Of a DNA stretch of 64,000 bases, positions 1 to 11,600 are shown one piece after another. The notes under the pieces were generated by a model. It was not told the origin of the DNA, made no database searches, and saw only the letters and a list, made by a program, of their open reading frames with translations. The stretch is from Pseudeuparius sepicola (lineage: Eukaryota > Arthropoda > Insecta > Coleoptera > Anthribidae). The first letter of the stretch is position 1. Each line of letters starts with the position of its first letter. Location: assembly GCA_963920635.1 (NCBI GenBank), contig OY987304.1, forward strand, positions 36,270,365 through 36,334,364, written 5' to 3'. A program made the position numbers and the translations under genes.

Positions 1-470
1 AACAAAAAAAGGTCAAGCAATTATCTCCAAAAATAAATATTTTATGGACTTGTAAGTATAGGTTTAAAAGTAGACACCTTGTATATCGGTTATATGTTTA
101 CTCCAGCCATTTTCACAATACTGGGCGTTAACTTATAATATATAATATATTATTTAATAAATTAGTATAATAATTAATTAATCATATTTTGTAGTAACAC
201 TTAAAATAAGGCCATTTTAGTCCTGGGGTATTTTTAGTTTTTTTGAATTTTTCGAGCACCCCGTATAAATTTTTAGGATTCTAACACACTTTTTCGAAGT
301 TTCAACACAAGAAACGTTTGGCAAAAAATGGAAACCAACATTTTTACAAGAGTGTTGTAACGACATTACCGAATTTTTGCCAAACTTGTCCGCTTACATC
401 TCACCGTTAAGTCCATGTCAGCAAACGTTACCTCTCACCGCCTGATTCTATTTCAAACACAATCCTCCGA
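1..470. other. AT-rich non-coding stretch
   Basis: No open frame with recognisable content and no clear repeat border. It is AT-rich with several short A/T runs. A segment near 255-275 resembles the CCCCGTATAA-type ends common in insect interspersed repeats, but no partner end was found. Confidence 0.5.
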
Positions 471-1040
471 GGGCAGGCGCCGAGATCACATCAAGGTGGA
501 GGGTCCAGTAGCTGCGGCGAAGAAGATCGGCCCCGGACTATGACGGACAGACGACAGGACACACGGATTGGAGCGATGGCACACCAGGGGAGGCACGGTC
601 GTAGTGAACGACTGCCATGGGAGTCGCGACCTGTGGCGGGCCTAGTAGCAGGCAACGTTCGATGCCGAAGGGTATGGACGCGGTGACGACCAGCGGAAGG
701 ACCACTTGGCGGAGAGCAGCGACTGGATGGACACGACGTGACAGGACACGCGCGCCGACGGAGGTCCGTAGCGGGTCTTTGACCGGTGGGACCCGAGTAT
801 GTGGCGGCGTTACGAGTACAAGGACAACGACGGACTGACTTGACGAACAACATCATCAGACGCAATGTCCCTACGGGTCTCAAGATTATTATTATTGATA
901 GATACCACCCTATGCCAAAACAAGGGTGGTAGAAATAATGGCACCAAAGGTAAAGACTCTCTAAGAAACTAACGAAAACCAGGTGCACATGCGGAACTGG
1001 TCAAAACAACAACTGAGAAGATAATATCACAATGGCCTTC
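471..1040. other. GC-rich block, possible 3' remnant of a transposable element
   Basis: Base composition rises sharply between about 471 and 860 and then falls. A short (ATT)4 run at about 884-896 follows the GC-rich part, as 3' tails of non-LTR elements often do. A perfect 9-bp hairpin (TACCACCCT at 903-911, AGGGTGGTA at 923-931, 11-nt loop) lies just after it. Two overlapping open frames exist here (617-838 plus, 491-988 minus), but neither shows a recognisable domain. The assignment to a mobile element is inference. Confidence 0.3.

Positions 1041-1090
<50 letters not shown>
1041..1090. repeat. (AAT)n microsatellite, target of Dong copy 1
   Basis: About 16 uninterrupted AAT/TAA units directly abut the 5'-truncated end of the first Dong-like element. 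Dong of Bombyx is known to insert into TAA repeats, so this tract is read as the target site. Confidence 0.9.
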
Positions 1091-4000
1091 GAAACGCGAC
1101 TTAACGCTATCAAACGGGAAGTTGAGCTAGAGATCCACGGCGAACACATAGACATAGATGACAACAACAACAATGGGGAACTTCAAGAGCCTGGACAACA
1201 ACTAGAAGCCGAAACGGTAGAACCAACAACCGAGAGTCTGGAATCGGTTAACGAAGAACATTTTGAAGGCTTGGACACACATATGAGACAGGCAGTATTG
1301 CGATACGAAGGCACAGACCCACTTAGCAGGCCACCGCTACCAAGATTAAATTCTTCCAGGAAACTTGCGATCGTGCTCGATCTTATGAACACAAGAATTT
1401 TACCAAGCTATGTTTCAGTGACACCAACATTAGAACGTATGCACATGTTAATCTACTGTGCCGCAACGGCAGTCATCACTGTAATGGGTGCCAAGATCCG
1501 AACGGCCCAAGAGTTGAATCGTGCAAGACCAGAACCACGAATGGCTCAATGGGAAATGCGACTGAATCGGAAGATCGAGAGTCTCCGTAAAGACATAGGA
1601 CAAGTGACGGAATATATCAGAGGAGTTAGAACTAGAAGGATCCAGAGGGCGGTGCAGGCAATAATGAGCCGCACCCAAATGCATTCTCGGCATGACCCCG
1701 CGAACATCACTGCTCAACAATGTCTTGACACATTAAAACAAAAACTTTCTGTTTTCGCAGGGCGTCTGAGAAGATACAAGGCTAGTAACAACAGGAAACG
1801 AGACAACAAACTCTTTGAACGATCAGAAAAGGGTTTCTACCGTGCTTTTAATTCTAGCGCCGATGCCACAAATGCGATTTACCCTAGCAGAGAACAGGTC
1901 GACGGTTTCTGGAGAAATCAACTTGCCACACCAGGTCCATACAATGTCAGTGCAAGCTGGATCAGCGAAGAACGCGAGATGGGCCGGAACTATAGCCAGA
2001 TGCAACACGAGCAATTCACAACCGCTGAGGTCTCCGATATCATCAAGAATTCCCACAACTGGAAGGCACCAGGTCCAGATCATCTCCAGAATTATTGGAT
2101 TAAGAAGCTGTGGTGCACGCATGAACAAATAACTGCCTTAATTAATGAAGTCTTGCTCGATCCTCTGAAAATGCCATTGTTTCTTACACAGGGTGCAACC
2201 TACCTGTTACCAAAAGACCAGCGGAATACGGATAACCCTGCCAAGTACCGCCCAATAACCTGCTTGCCTACGCTGTACAAGATAATCACATCTTGCCTTA
2301 CGCAGCGAATATATGCTCACTGCGAGCGGAACAACATCATTGCAATGCAGCAGAAAGGCTGCTCGAAGGGCGCAATGGGATGCAAAGAGCAACTCATCAT
2401 AGACTCTGTCATCTGCAACCAGGCTCATTCCAAGCAACGAAACCTCCACATGGCTTATGTGGACTACAAAAAAGCATTTGATTCCGTACCTCACGACTGG
2501 CTCACAGGTATCTTAAAGCTGTATAAAATAGATCATCATGCAGTTTCCTTTTTAGAACACGTTATGACAACCTGGCGCACTAAGATACAACTCAGAACCG
2601 CAAACAGTAACATCGAGACCGACACAATCAACATCCGAAGAGGGATTTTCCAAGGAGATTCACTCAGTCCACTGTGGTTCTGCATGGCGATGAACCCTCT
2701 ATCACATCGGTTGAACTCTATAAAATATGGCTTCGCTATCAAAAGCAACAACGCAGAAGCGATCAAGTTGAATCACCTATTATATATGGATGATTTAAAA
2801 CTGATCGCCGCAACCAAAAACCAACTAACGCAAACGCTTAAAATTGTAGAGGAGTTCTCCAGGGACATCGGAATGCTGTTTGGACTGGACAAGTGCCGCA
2901 CCCTTAATATCATAAGGGGAAAGCTCGAACAAAGCGCACACGAGATGCAGGACGGCCAGGAGATCGAAGCAATGAGCATGGGAGATACATACAAGTACCT
3001 CGGGATGAAACAAGCTCAAAGGATAGACCATCGAACAATGAAGACTGATTTAACGAATGAATTCATCAAGAGAGTAAGACAAGTAGTGCGAACTGATCTT
3101 AACAGCAGGAATTTGTTTAAGGCCCTGAACACGTATGCGTGCTCTGTACTCAGCTATTCGTTCGGAATAGTGAATTGGACCAACACGGACATCAACAACC
3201 TGCAACGAAAAGTTAGGACACTACTGACAAAAGCTCATAAACATCATCCCCGTAGCGCCGTAGAAAGAACAACTCTGCCACGTCAACTAGGAGGAAGAGG
3301 ATTGGCCGATCTCAGCAAGCAATTGGACCAACAAATACTAAATCTGCGTAATTATTTCCACAGACAGGCCAACAGCTCCACACTACATAAAGCTATATGC
3401 GGAGCAGATGTCTCAACACCGCTACGTCTGACGGAACACGAGCATCACAATCACCACCGAACCGACAACGATAAACTACAGAGGTGGTTAGAGAAGCCGC
3501 TGCACGGGAGGCATCCTAATGAGGTTAACCAGGAACATGTCGACAAGTTAGCGTCGTACTATTGGCTGACCTCGGGACGAATGTTCCCAGAGACAGAAGG
3601 CTTCTTACTGGCCATACAAGATCAGGTTATACCAACTCGCAACTACCTAAAATTCATTGTAGGAGATGCATCGGTAGTGGATGACAGATGCAGATACGGG
3701 TGCCCAACTTCAGAAACAATCCAGCACATAACAGGAGGATGTCAGATGTTCGCATCAACGGAATATAAGGAACGGCACGATTCGGTTGCCAAGATCTTGC
3801 ACCGGGAACTGGCGGAAAAGCTGCTGCTTGTGCAGACAGAAAGGGTCCCATATTACAACTACACACCTGAGCCTGTTCTTGAGAACAGCAACTACAAGAT
3901 GTACTGGGATCGTACAGTTCTGACTGATCAACGAGTTGCCCATAACAGACCGGACCTTATAATAGTTGATAAAATTTCTAGGAAGACAACTCTGATTGAT

Positions 4001-4297
4001 GTGGCCATCCCGAACAACAACAACCTGCGTGTGAAGCAAGTCGAGAAGATCGCGAAGTACAGAGACTTAGAAGAACGAATTAGAAGGCAATGGGAAATGG
4101 AGAACGTCCAGACGATTCCAATCATCATGTCAACAACTGGTGTTATACCAAAAAGTTTGCTGAGAAACATCAAGGAGCTGAATCTAACTGATAGTCTTTA
4201 CAGGTCCATGCAGAAAGCGGTACTACTTGCGACAGCCCGAACCGTCAGGAAATTCATGGGGAATGCAGGATCGTCCAAGAACATCAGTGTCACCTAG
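1091..4297 (+). CDS. Dong/R4 ORF, 5'-truncated RT plus endonuclease polyprotein
   Basis: The frame is open from the first base after the TAA tract to a TAG at 4295-4297, with no start codon of its own; the upstream residues (Myb-like N-terminus) were lost by 5' truncation. Visible in order: a basic helical region, RT motif A (AYVDYKKAFD), motif B (RRGIFQGDSLSPLW), motif C (YMDD), a CCHC-type knuckle (CX3CX7HX4C) and a restriction-like endonuclease core (RPD followed 12 residues later by LID). All catalytic residues are present, so the body is intact. Without a promoter or start it is presumably non-autonomous. Length about 1068 codons. Confidence 0.85.
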   Translation, partial: ETRLNAIKREVELEIHGEHIDIDDNNNNGELQEPGQQLEAETVEPTTESLESVNEEHFEGLDTHMRQAVLRYEGTDPLSRPPLPRLNSSRKLAIVLDLMNTRILPSYVSVTPTLERMHMLIYCAATAVITVMGAKIRTAQELNRARPEPRMAQWEMRLNRKIESLRKDIGQVTEYIRGVRTRRIQRAVQAIMSRTQMHSRHDPANITAQQCLDTLKQKLSVFAGRLRRYKASNNRKRDNKLFERSEKGFYRAFNSSADATNAIYPSREQVDGFWRNQLATPGPYNVSASWISEEREMGRNYSQMQHEQFTTAEVSDIIKNSHNWKAPGPDHLQNYWIKKLWCTHEQITALINEVLLDPLKMPLFLTQGATYLLPKDQRNTDNPAKYRPITCLPTLYKIITSCLTQRIYAHCERNNIIAMQQKGCSKGAMGCKEQLIIDSVICNQAHSKQRNLHMAYVDYKKAFDSVPHDWLTGILKLYKIDHHAVSFLEHVMTTWRTKIQLRTANSNIETDTINIRRGIFQGDSLSPLWFCMAMNPLSHRLNSIKYGFAIKSNNAEAIKLNHLLYMDDLKLIAATKNQLTQTLKIVEEFSRDIGMLFGLDKCRTLNIIRGKLEQSAHEMQDGQEIEAMSMGDTYKYLGMKQAQRIDHRTMKTDLTNEFIKRVRQVVRTDLNSRNLFKALNTYACSVLSYSFGIVNWTNTDINNLQRKVRTLLTKAHKHHPRSAVERTTLPRQLGGRGLADLSKQLDQQILNLRNYFHRQANSSTLHKAICGADVSTPLRLTEHEHHNHHRTDNDKLQRWLEKPLHGRHPNEVNQEHVDKLASYYWLTSGRMFPETEGFLLAIQDQVIPTRNYLKFIVGDASVVDDRCRYGCPTSETIQHITGGCQMFASTEYKERHDSVAKILHRELAEKLLLVQTERVPYYNYTPEPVLENSNYKMYWDRTVLTDQRVAHNRPDLIIVDKISRKTTLIDVAIPNNNNLRVKQVEKIAKYRDLEERIRRQWEMENVQTIPIIMSTTGVIPKSLLRNIKELNLTDSLYRSMQKAVLLATARTVRKFMGNAGSSKNISVT

Positions 4298-4414
4298 GGC
4301 CCGATAACATGGCAAGGGTCTCGTCCGAGCCAGATCCTTTTGGTATCCGGGATGCCCGGGATCTGAGTGAATGTTCCCCGTAGAGGGAGTGCGAATGCCT
4401 TTTGGCTAAGTCGA
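4298..4414 (+). other. Structured 3'UTR of Dong copy 1
   Basis: A conserved 3'UTR follows the stop codon in all three copies. It holds a nested hairpin: an outer stem AGATCC/GGATCT enclosing CCGGG/CCCGG around 4333-4364. By analogy with R2-type elements, a folded 3'UTR is what the RT recognises to start target-primed reverse transcription; that role is inferred. Confidence 0.6.
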
Positions 4415-4418
4415 TATG

Positions 4419-4827
4419 CGCAGGGGGGGTCTGACCTGTGAGAGAGGCAGACCCACGGGTGTGACGATCCCGCGCTCCCCAGTTACGCAGGGATGGGTCT
4501 GACCTGTGAGAGGGGCAGATTCACGGGTGTGACGATCCCGCGATTCCCAGTTACGCATGGAGAGGTTTGGCCTGTGACAGGGGCCAACCTACGGGTGTGA
4601 CAATCCCGCGATCTCCAGTTGCGCAGGGAGGGGTCTAGCTGGTGACGGGGGCTGATCCTCGGGTGTGACAATCCCGCGACTCTCGGTTACACAGGGATGG
4701 ATCTAGCCTGTGAGAGAGGCGGATCTTCGGGTGTAACGATCCCGTGTTTCCCAGTTAACGCAAGGAGGGGTTTGACCTGTGAGAGGGGCAGATCCTCGGG
4801 TGTAACGATCCCGCGTTATCCTAGTTG
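4419..4827 (+). repeat. Six 67-69-bp tandem repeats in the Dong 5'UTR
   Basis: Units start near 4419, 4486, 4554, 4622, 4690 and 4759. Each runs from CGCAGGGA-like sequence through TGACCTGTGAGAGGGGC and CGGGTGTGACGATCCCGCG to CCCAGTTA. Units differ by scattered substitutions, so the array is not recent. Repeated 5'UTR monomers act as promoters in some other LINEs (for example mouse L1); such a role here is inference. Confidence 0.85.
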
Positions 4828-4859
4828 ACCTGTGTGGGTAGCGGGTTAGAATACTCCTA

Positions 4860-4917
4860 TCGTGGCTCCGCGAGTCGTAAAAGGCGACCGAGGGCCGTCA
4901 CTCCCACGTTACGGGAG
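4860..4917 (+). other. Cluster of three short hairpins ahead of the Dong ORF
   Basis: Three successive stems: TCGTGG/CCGCGA (4860-4873), GTCG/CGAC (4874-4888) around TAAAAGG, and CTCCC/GGGAG (4901-4917, 7-nt loop). They lie between the last tandem repeat and the first ATG codons (4924, then 4929). The function is unknown; a structured RNA needed for translation or RNP assembly is possible. Confidence 0.55.
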
Positions 4918-4928
4918 AAACCCATGGA

Positions 4929-7900
4929 ATGGAGATTAATAGGAGTTTTGTCATAGGGCCGCTGCCTGGGGATCGCCAGGGCATGTCTGGAGCCGGCGCT
5001 GGACATGACAGCGAGCGGGACGTCGGTGACAGGGCGCTGATGAGGCGGGCCCCTGTTGCACAAACAGCTACAGCCCATCAACAACACGAACATCTACAAC
5101 ATGGGAGCCAAACGAGAACTAGGGTTCCACCCACCGAAGGTGCTGCGCGGGAACTTCAGCCAGCGTTCACAGAGGCGGGATTACCACGACGACGCATGAA
5201 ATGGACTGTGTCCATGAATGAATCGATTATGCGTATTTTTTACAGGGTGACAAACTTAGGACAAGAGATGATCGGCTACCGACAACAACTGCATGCCGAG
5301 TTCTGCAGGGAGTTTCCACACATGCAAGTGTCTGAACAAAGAGTGTCAGATCAGTATCGAACTATTCTAAGAAATAACCGAATTCCAGAAACGCGACTTA
5401 ACGCTATCAAACGGGAAGTTGAGCTAGAGATCCACGGCGAACACATAGACATAGATGACAACAACAACAATGGGGAACTTCAAGCGCCTGGACAACAACT
5501 AGAAGCCGAAACGGTAGAACCAACAACCGAGAGTCTGGAATCGGTTAACGAAGAACATTGTGAAGGCTTAAACACACATATGAGACAGGCAGTAGTGCGA
5601 TACGAAGGCACAGACCCACTGAGCAGGCCACCGCTACCAAGATTAAATTCTTCCAGGAAACTTGCGATCGTGCTAGATCTTATGAACACACGAATTTTAC
5701 CAAACTATGTTTCAGTGACACCAACATTAGAACGTATGCACATGTTAATCTACTGTGCCGCAACGGCAGTCACCACTGTAATGGGTGCCAAGATCCGAAC
5801 GGTCCAAGAGTTGAATCGTGCAAGACCAGAACCACGAATGGCTCAATGGGAAATGCGACTAAATCGGAAGATCGAGAGTCTCCGTAAAGACATAGGACAA
5901 GTGACGGAATATATCAGAGGAGTAAGAACTAGAAGGATCCAGAGGGCGGTGCAGGCAATAATGAGCCGCACCCAAATGCATTCTCGGCATGACCCCGCGA
6001 ACATCACTGCTCAACAATGTCTTGACACATTAAAACAAAAACTTTCTGTTTTCGCAGGGCGTCTGAGGAGATACAAGGCTAGTAACAACAGGAAACGAGA
6101 CAACAAACTCTTTGAACGATCAGAAAAGGGTTTCTACCGTGCTTTTAATTCTAGCGCCGATGCCACAAATGCGAGTTACCCTAGCAGAGAACAGGTCGAC
6201 GGTTTCTGGAGAAATCAACTTGCCACACCAGGTCCATACAATGTCAGTGCAAGCTGGATCAGCGAAGAACGCGAGATGGGCCGGAACTATAGCCAGATGC
6301 AACACGAGCAATTCACAACCGCTGAGGTCTCCGATGTCATCAAGAATTCCCACAACTGGAAGGCACCAGGTCCAGATCATCTCCAAAATTATTGGATTAA
6401 GAAGTTGTGGTGCACGCATGAACAGATAACTACCTTAATTAATGAAGTCTTGCTCGATCCTCTGAAAATGCCATTGTTTCTTACACAGGGTGCAACCTAC
6501 CTGTTACCAAAAGACCAGCGGAATACGGATAACCCTGCCAAGTACCGCCCAATAACCTGCTTGCCTACGCTGTACAAGATAATCACATCTTGCCTTACGC
6601 AGCGAATATATGCTCACTGCGAGCGGAACAACATCATTGCAATGCAGCAGAAGGGCTGCTCGAAGGGCGCAATGGGATGCAAAGAGCAACTCATCATAGA
6701 CTCTGTCATCTGCAACCAGGCTCATTCCGTACCTCACGACTGGCTCACAGGTATCTTAAAGCTGTATAAAATAGATCATCATACAGTTTCCTTTTTAGAA
6801 CACGTTATGACAACCTGGCGCACTAAGATACAACTCAGAACCGCAGACAGTAACGTCGAGACCGACACAATCAACATCCGAAGAGGGATTTTCCAAGGAG
6901 ATTCACTCAGTCCACTGTGGTTCTGCATAGCGATGAACCCTCTATCACATCGGTTGAACTCTACAAAATATGGCTTCGCTATCAAAAGCAACAACGCAGA
7001 AGCGATCAAGTTGAATCACCTATTATATATGGATGATTTAAAACTGATCGCAGCAACCAAAAACCAACTAACGCAAATGCTTAAAATTGTAGAGGAGTTC
7101 TCCAGGGACATCGGAATGCTGTTTGGACTGGACAAGTGCCGCACCCTTAATATCATCCGGGGAAAGCTCGAACAAAGCGCACACGAGATGCAGGACGGCC
7201 AGGAGATCGAAGCAATGAGCAAGGGAGATACATACAAGTATCTCGGGATGAAACAAGCTCAAAGGATAGACCATCGAACAATGAAGACTGATTTAACGAA
7301 TGAATTCATCAAGAGAGTAAGACAAGTAGTGCGAACTGATCTTAACAGCAGGAATTTGTTTAAGGCCCTGAACACGTATGCGTGCTCTGTACTCAGCTAT
7401 TCGTTCGGAATAGTGAATTGGACCAACACGGACATCAACAACCTGCAACGAAAAGTTAGGACACTACTGACAAAAGCTCATAAACATCATCCCCGTAGCG
7501 CCGTAGAAAGAACAACTCTGCCACGTCAACTGGGAGGAAGAGGATTGGCAGATCTCAGCAAGCAATTGGACCAACAAATATTAAATCTGCGTAATTATTT
7601 CTACAGGCAGGCCAACAGCTCCACCCTATATAGGGCTATATGCGGAGCAGACGTCTCAACACCGCTACGTCTGACGGAACACGAGCGTCAAAATCACCAT
7701 CGAACCGACAACGATAAACTACAGAGGTGGTTGGGGAAGCCGCTGCACGGGAGGCATCCTAATGAGGTTAACCAGGAACATGTCGACAAGTTAGCGTCGA
7801 ACTATTGGCTGACCTCGGGATGAATGTTCCCCGAGACGGAAGGCTTCCTACTGGCCATACAAGATCAGGTTATACCAACTCGCAACTACCTAAAATTCAT

Positions 7901-8540
7901 TGTAGGAGATGCATCGGTAGTGGATGACAGATGCAGATACGGGTGCTCAACTTCAGAAACAATCCAGCACATAACAGGAGGATGTCAGATGTTCGCATCA
8001 ACGGAATATAAGGAACGACACGATTCGGTTGCCAAGATCTTGCACCAGGAACTGGCGGAAAAGCTGCTGCTTGTGCAGGCAGAGAGGGTCCCATATTACA
8101 ACTACACACCTGAGCCTGTTCTTGAGAACAGCAACTACAAGATGTACTGGGATCGTACAGTTCTGACAGATCAACGAGTTGCTCATAACAGACCGGACCT
8201 TATAATAGTTGATAAAATTTCTAGGCAGACAACTCTGATTGATGTGGCCATCCCGAACAACAACAACCTGCGTGTGAAGCAAGTCGAGAAGATCGCGAAG
8301 TACAGAGATTTAGAAGAACGAATTAGAAGGCAATGGGAAATGGAGAACGTCCAGACGATTCCAATCATCATGTCAACAACTGGTGTTATACCAAAAAGTT
8401 TGCTGAGAAACATCAAGGAGCTGGGTCTAACTGATAGTCTTTACAGGTCCATGCAGAAAGCGGTACTACTTGCGACAGCCCGAACCGTCAGGAAATTCAT
8501 GGGGAATGCAGGATCATCCAACAACATCAATGTCACCTAA
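4929..8540 (+). pseudogene. Dong/R4 polyprotein gene, inactivated (stop and RT deletion)
   Basis: The frame opens at ATG 4929; another ATG at 4924 gives only a short frame. An extra ~90 residues precede the Myb-like KWTVSMNESIM segment, followed by RT, CCHC and endonuclease regions as in copies 1 and 3. Two lesions are visible. First, a 54-bp in-frame gap at 6727/6728 removes 18 residues including the motif A aspartate. Second, CGA has become TGA at 7821-7823 (a CpG transition), splitting the frame into 964 and 238 codons in the same phase. Motif C YMDD and the RPD...D endonuclease core remain. Confidence 0.9.
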
Positions 8541-8659
8541 GGCCCGATAACATGGCAAGGGTCTCGTCCGAGCCAGATCCTTTTGGTATCCGGGATACCC
8601 GGGATCTGAGTGAATGTTCCCCGTAGAGGGAGTGCGAATGCCTTTTGGCTAAGTCGAGA

Positions 8660-8683
8660 TAATAATAATAATAATAATAATAA
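8660..8683. repeat. (TAA)8 tract between Dong copies 2 and 3
   Basis: Eight uninterrupted TAA units separate the 3' end of copy 2 from the truncated 5' end of copy 3, as expected for an insertion into the TAA tail or target of an earlier copy. Confidence 0.9.
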
Positions 8684-11600
8684 CTACAACATGGGAGCCA
8701 AACGAGAACTAGAGTTCTACCCACCGAAGGTGCTGCGCGGGAACTTCAGCCAGCGTTCACAGAGGCGGGATTACAACGACGACGCATGAAATGGACTGTG
8801 TCCATGAATGAATCGATTATGCGTATTTTTTACAGGGTGACAAACTTAGGACAAGAGATTATCGGCTACCGACAACAACTGCATGCCGAGTTCTGCAGGG
8901 AGTTTCCACACATGCAAGTGTCTGAACAAAGAGTGTCAGATCAGTATCGAACTATTCTAAGAAATAACCGAATTCCAGAAACGCGACTTAACGCTATCAA
9001 ACGGGAAGTTGAGCTAGAGATCCACGGCGAACACATAGACATAGATGACAACAACAGTGGGGAACTTCAAGAGCCTGGACAACAACTAGAAGCCGAAACG
9101 GTAGAACCAACAACCGAGAGTCTGGAATCGGTTAACGAAGAACATTTTGAAGGCTTGGACACACATATGAGACAGGCAGTATTGCGATACGAAGGCACAG
9201 ACCCACTTAGCAGGCCACCGCTACCAAGATTAAATTCTTCCAGGAAACTTGCGATCGTGCTCGATCTTATGAACACAAGAATTTTACCAAGCTATGTTTC
9301 AGTGACACCAACATTAGAACGTATGCACATGTTAATCTACTGTGCCGCAACGGCAGTCATCACTGTAATGGGTGCCAAGATCCGAACGGCCCAAGAGTTG
9401 AATCGTGCAAGACCAGAACCACGAATGGCTCAATGGGAAATGCGACTGAATCGGAAGATCGAGAGTCTCCGTAAAGACATAGGACAAGTGACGGAATATA
9501 TCAGAGGAGTTAGAACTAGAAGGATCCAGAGGGCGGTGCAGGCAATAATGAGCCGCACCCAAATGCATTCTCGGCATGACCCCGCGAACATCACTGCTCA
9601 ACAATGTCTTGACACATTAAAACAAAAACTTTCTGTTTTCGCAGGGCGTCTGAGAAGATACAAGGCTAGTAACAACAGGAAACGAGACAACAAACTCTTT
9701 GAACGATCAGAAAAGGGTTTCTACCGTGCTTTTAATTCTAGCGCCGATGCCACAAATGCGAGTTACCCTAGCAGAGAACAGGTCGACGGTTTCTGGAGAA
9801 ATCAACTTGCCACACCAGGTCCATACAATGTCAGTGCAAGCTGGATCAGCGAAGAACGCGAGATGGGCCGGAACTATAGCCAGATGCAACACGAGCAATT
9901 CACAACCGCTGAGGTCTCCGATGTCATCAAGAATTCCCACAACTGGAAGGCACCAGGTCCAGATCATCTCCAGAATTATTGGATTAAGAAGCTGTGGTGC
10001 ACGCATGAACAAATAACTGCCTTAATTAATGAAGTCTTGCTCGATCCTCTGAAAATGCCATTGTTTCTTACACAGGGTGCAACCTACCTGTTACCAAAAG
10101 ACCAGCGGAATACGGATAGCCCTGCCAAGTACCGCCCAATAACCTGCTTGCCTACGCTGTACAAGATAATCACATCTTGCCTTACGCAGCGAATATATGC
10201 TCACTGCGAGCGGAACAACATCATTGCAATGCAGCAGAAAGGCTGCTCGAAAGGCGCAATGGGATGCAAAGAGCAACTCATCATAGACTCTGTCATCTGC
10301 AACCAGGCTCATTCCAAGCAACGAAACCTCCACATGGCTTATGTGGACTACAAAAAAGCATTTGATTCCGTACCTCACGACTGGCTCACAGGTATCTTAA
10401 AGCTGTATAAAATAGATCATCATACAGTTTCCTTTTTAGAACACGTTATGACAACCTGGCGCACTAAGATACAACTCAGAACCGCAAACAGTAACATCGA
10501 GACCGACACAATCAACATCCGAAGAGGGATTTTCCAAGGAGATTCACTCAGTCCACTGTGGTTCTGCATGGCGATGAACCCTCTATCACATCGGTTGAAC
10601 TCTACAAAATATGGCTTCGCTATCAAGAGCAACAACGCAGAAGCGATCAAGTTGAATCACCTATTATATATGGATGATTTAAAACTGATCGCCGCAACCA
10701 AAAACCAACTAACGCAAATGCTTAAAATTGTAGAGGAGTTCTCCAGGGACATCGGAATGCTGTTTGGACTGGACAAGTGCCGCACCCTTAATATCATCCG
10801 GGGAAAGCTCGAACAAAGCGCACACGAGATGCAGAACGGCCAGGAGATCGAAGCAATGAGCATGGGAGATACATACAAGTACCTCGGGATGAAACAAGCT
10901 CAAAGGATAGACCATCGAACAATGAAGACTGATTTAACGAATGAATTCATCAAGAGAGTAAGACAAGTAGTGCGAACTGATCTTAACAGCAGGAATTTGT
11001 TTAAGACCCTGAACACGTATGCGTGCTCTGTACTCAGCTATTCGTTCGGAATAGTGAATTGGACCAACACGGACATCAACAACCTGCAACGAAAAGTTAG
11101 GACACTACTGACAAAAGCTCATAAACATCATCCCCGTAGCGCCGTAGAAAGAACAACTCTGCCACGTCAACTAGGAGGAAGAGGATTGGCAGATCTCAGC
11201 AAGCAATTGGACCAACAAATATTAAATCTGCGTAATTATTTCTACAGGCAGGCCAACAGCTCCACACTACATAGGGTTATATGCGGAGCAGACGTCTCAA
11301 CACCGCTACGTCTGACGGAACACGAGCGTCAAAATCACCACCGAACCGACAACGATAAACTACAGAGGTGGTTGGGGAAGCCGCTGCACGGGAGGCATCC
11401 TAATGAGGTTAACCAGGAACATGTCGACAAGTTAGCGTCGAACTATTGGCTGACCTCGGGACGAATGTTCCCCGAGACGGAAGGCTTCCTACTGGCCATA
11501 CAAGATCAGGTTATACCAACTCGCAACTACCTAAAATTCATTGTAGGAGATGCATCGGTAGTGGATGACAGATGCAGATACGGGTGCCCAACTTCAGAAA

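Larger units (their letters stand above)
1091..4414 (+). mobile_element. Dong/R4-clade non-LTR retrotransposon, copy 1 (5' truncated)
   Basis: The copy begins abruptly after a TAA tract inside the coding region and runs through a ~117-bp 3'UTR ending near GGCTAAGTCGA. It is very similar base for base to the two copies downstream and has the same orientation. Unlike them it has no TAA tail: its 3' end runs straight into the 5'UTR repeats of copy 2. Restriction-like endonuclease type and TAA targeting place it in the R4/Dong group. Confidence 0.85.
4415..8659 (+). mobile_element. Dong/R4 non-LTR retrotransposon, copy 2 (apparently full length)
   Basis: The only copy with a long 5'UTR (six 68-bp repeats and a hairpin cluster) ahead of the ORF. 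About 4.2 kb. It ends with the same GGCTAAGTCGA sequence as the others and then a TAA tract. Its left end joins copy 1 directly without a TAA tract. The coding region carries a premature stop and a deletion, so the copy is inactive. Confidence 0.85.

Noticed and set aside
1183..3031. Minus-strand and alternative-frame ORFs of 60-105 codons across the Dong copies
   Set aside because: They recur at the same relative positions in all three copies and lie antisense to or out of frame with a motif-bearing polyprotein.
4483..4671. 62-codon minus ORF in the Dong 5'UTR
   Set aside because: It is a translation of the 68-bp repeats and has no independent support.
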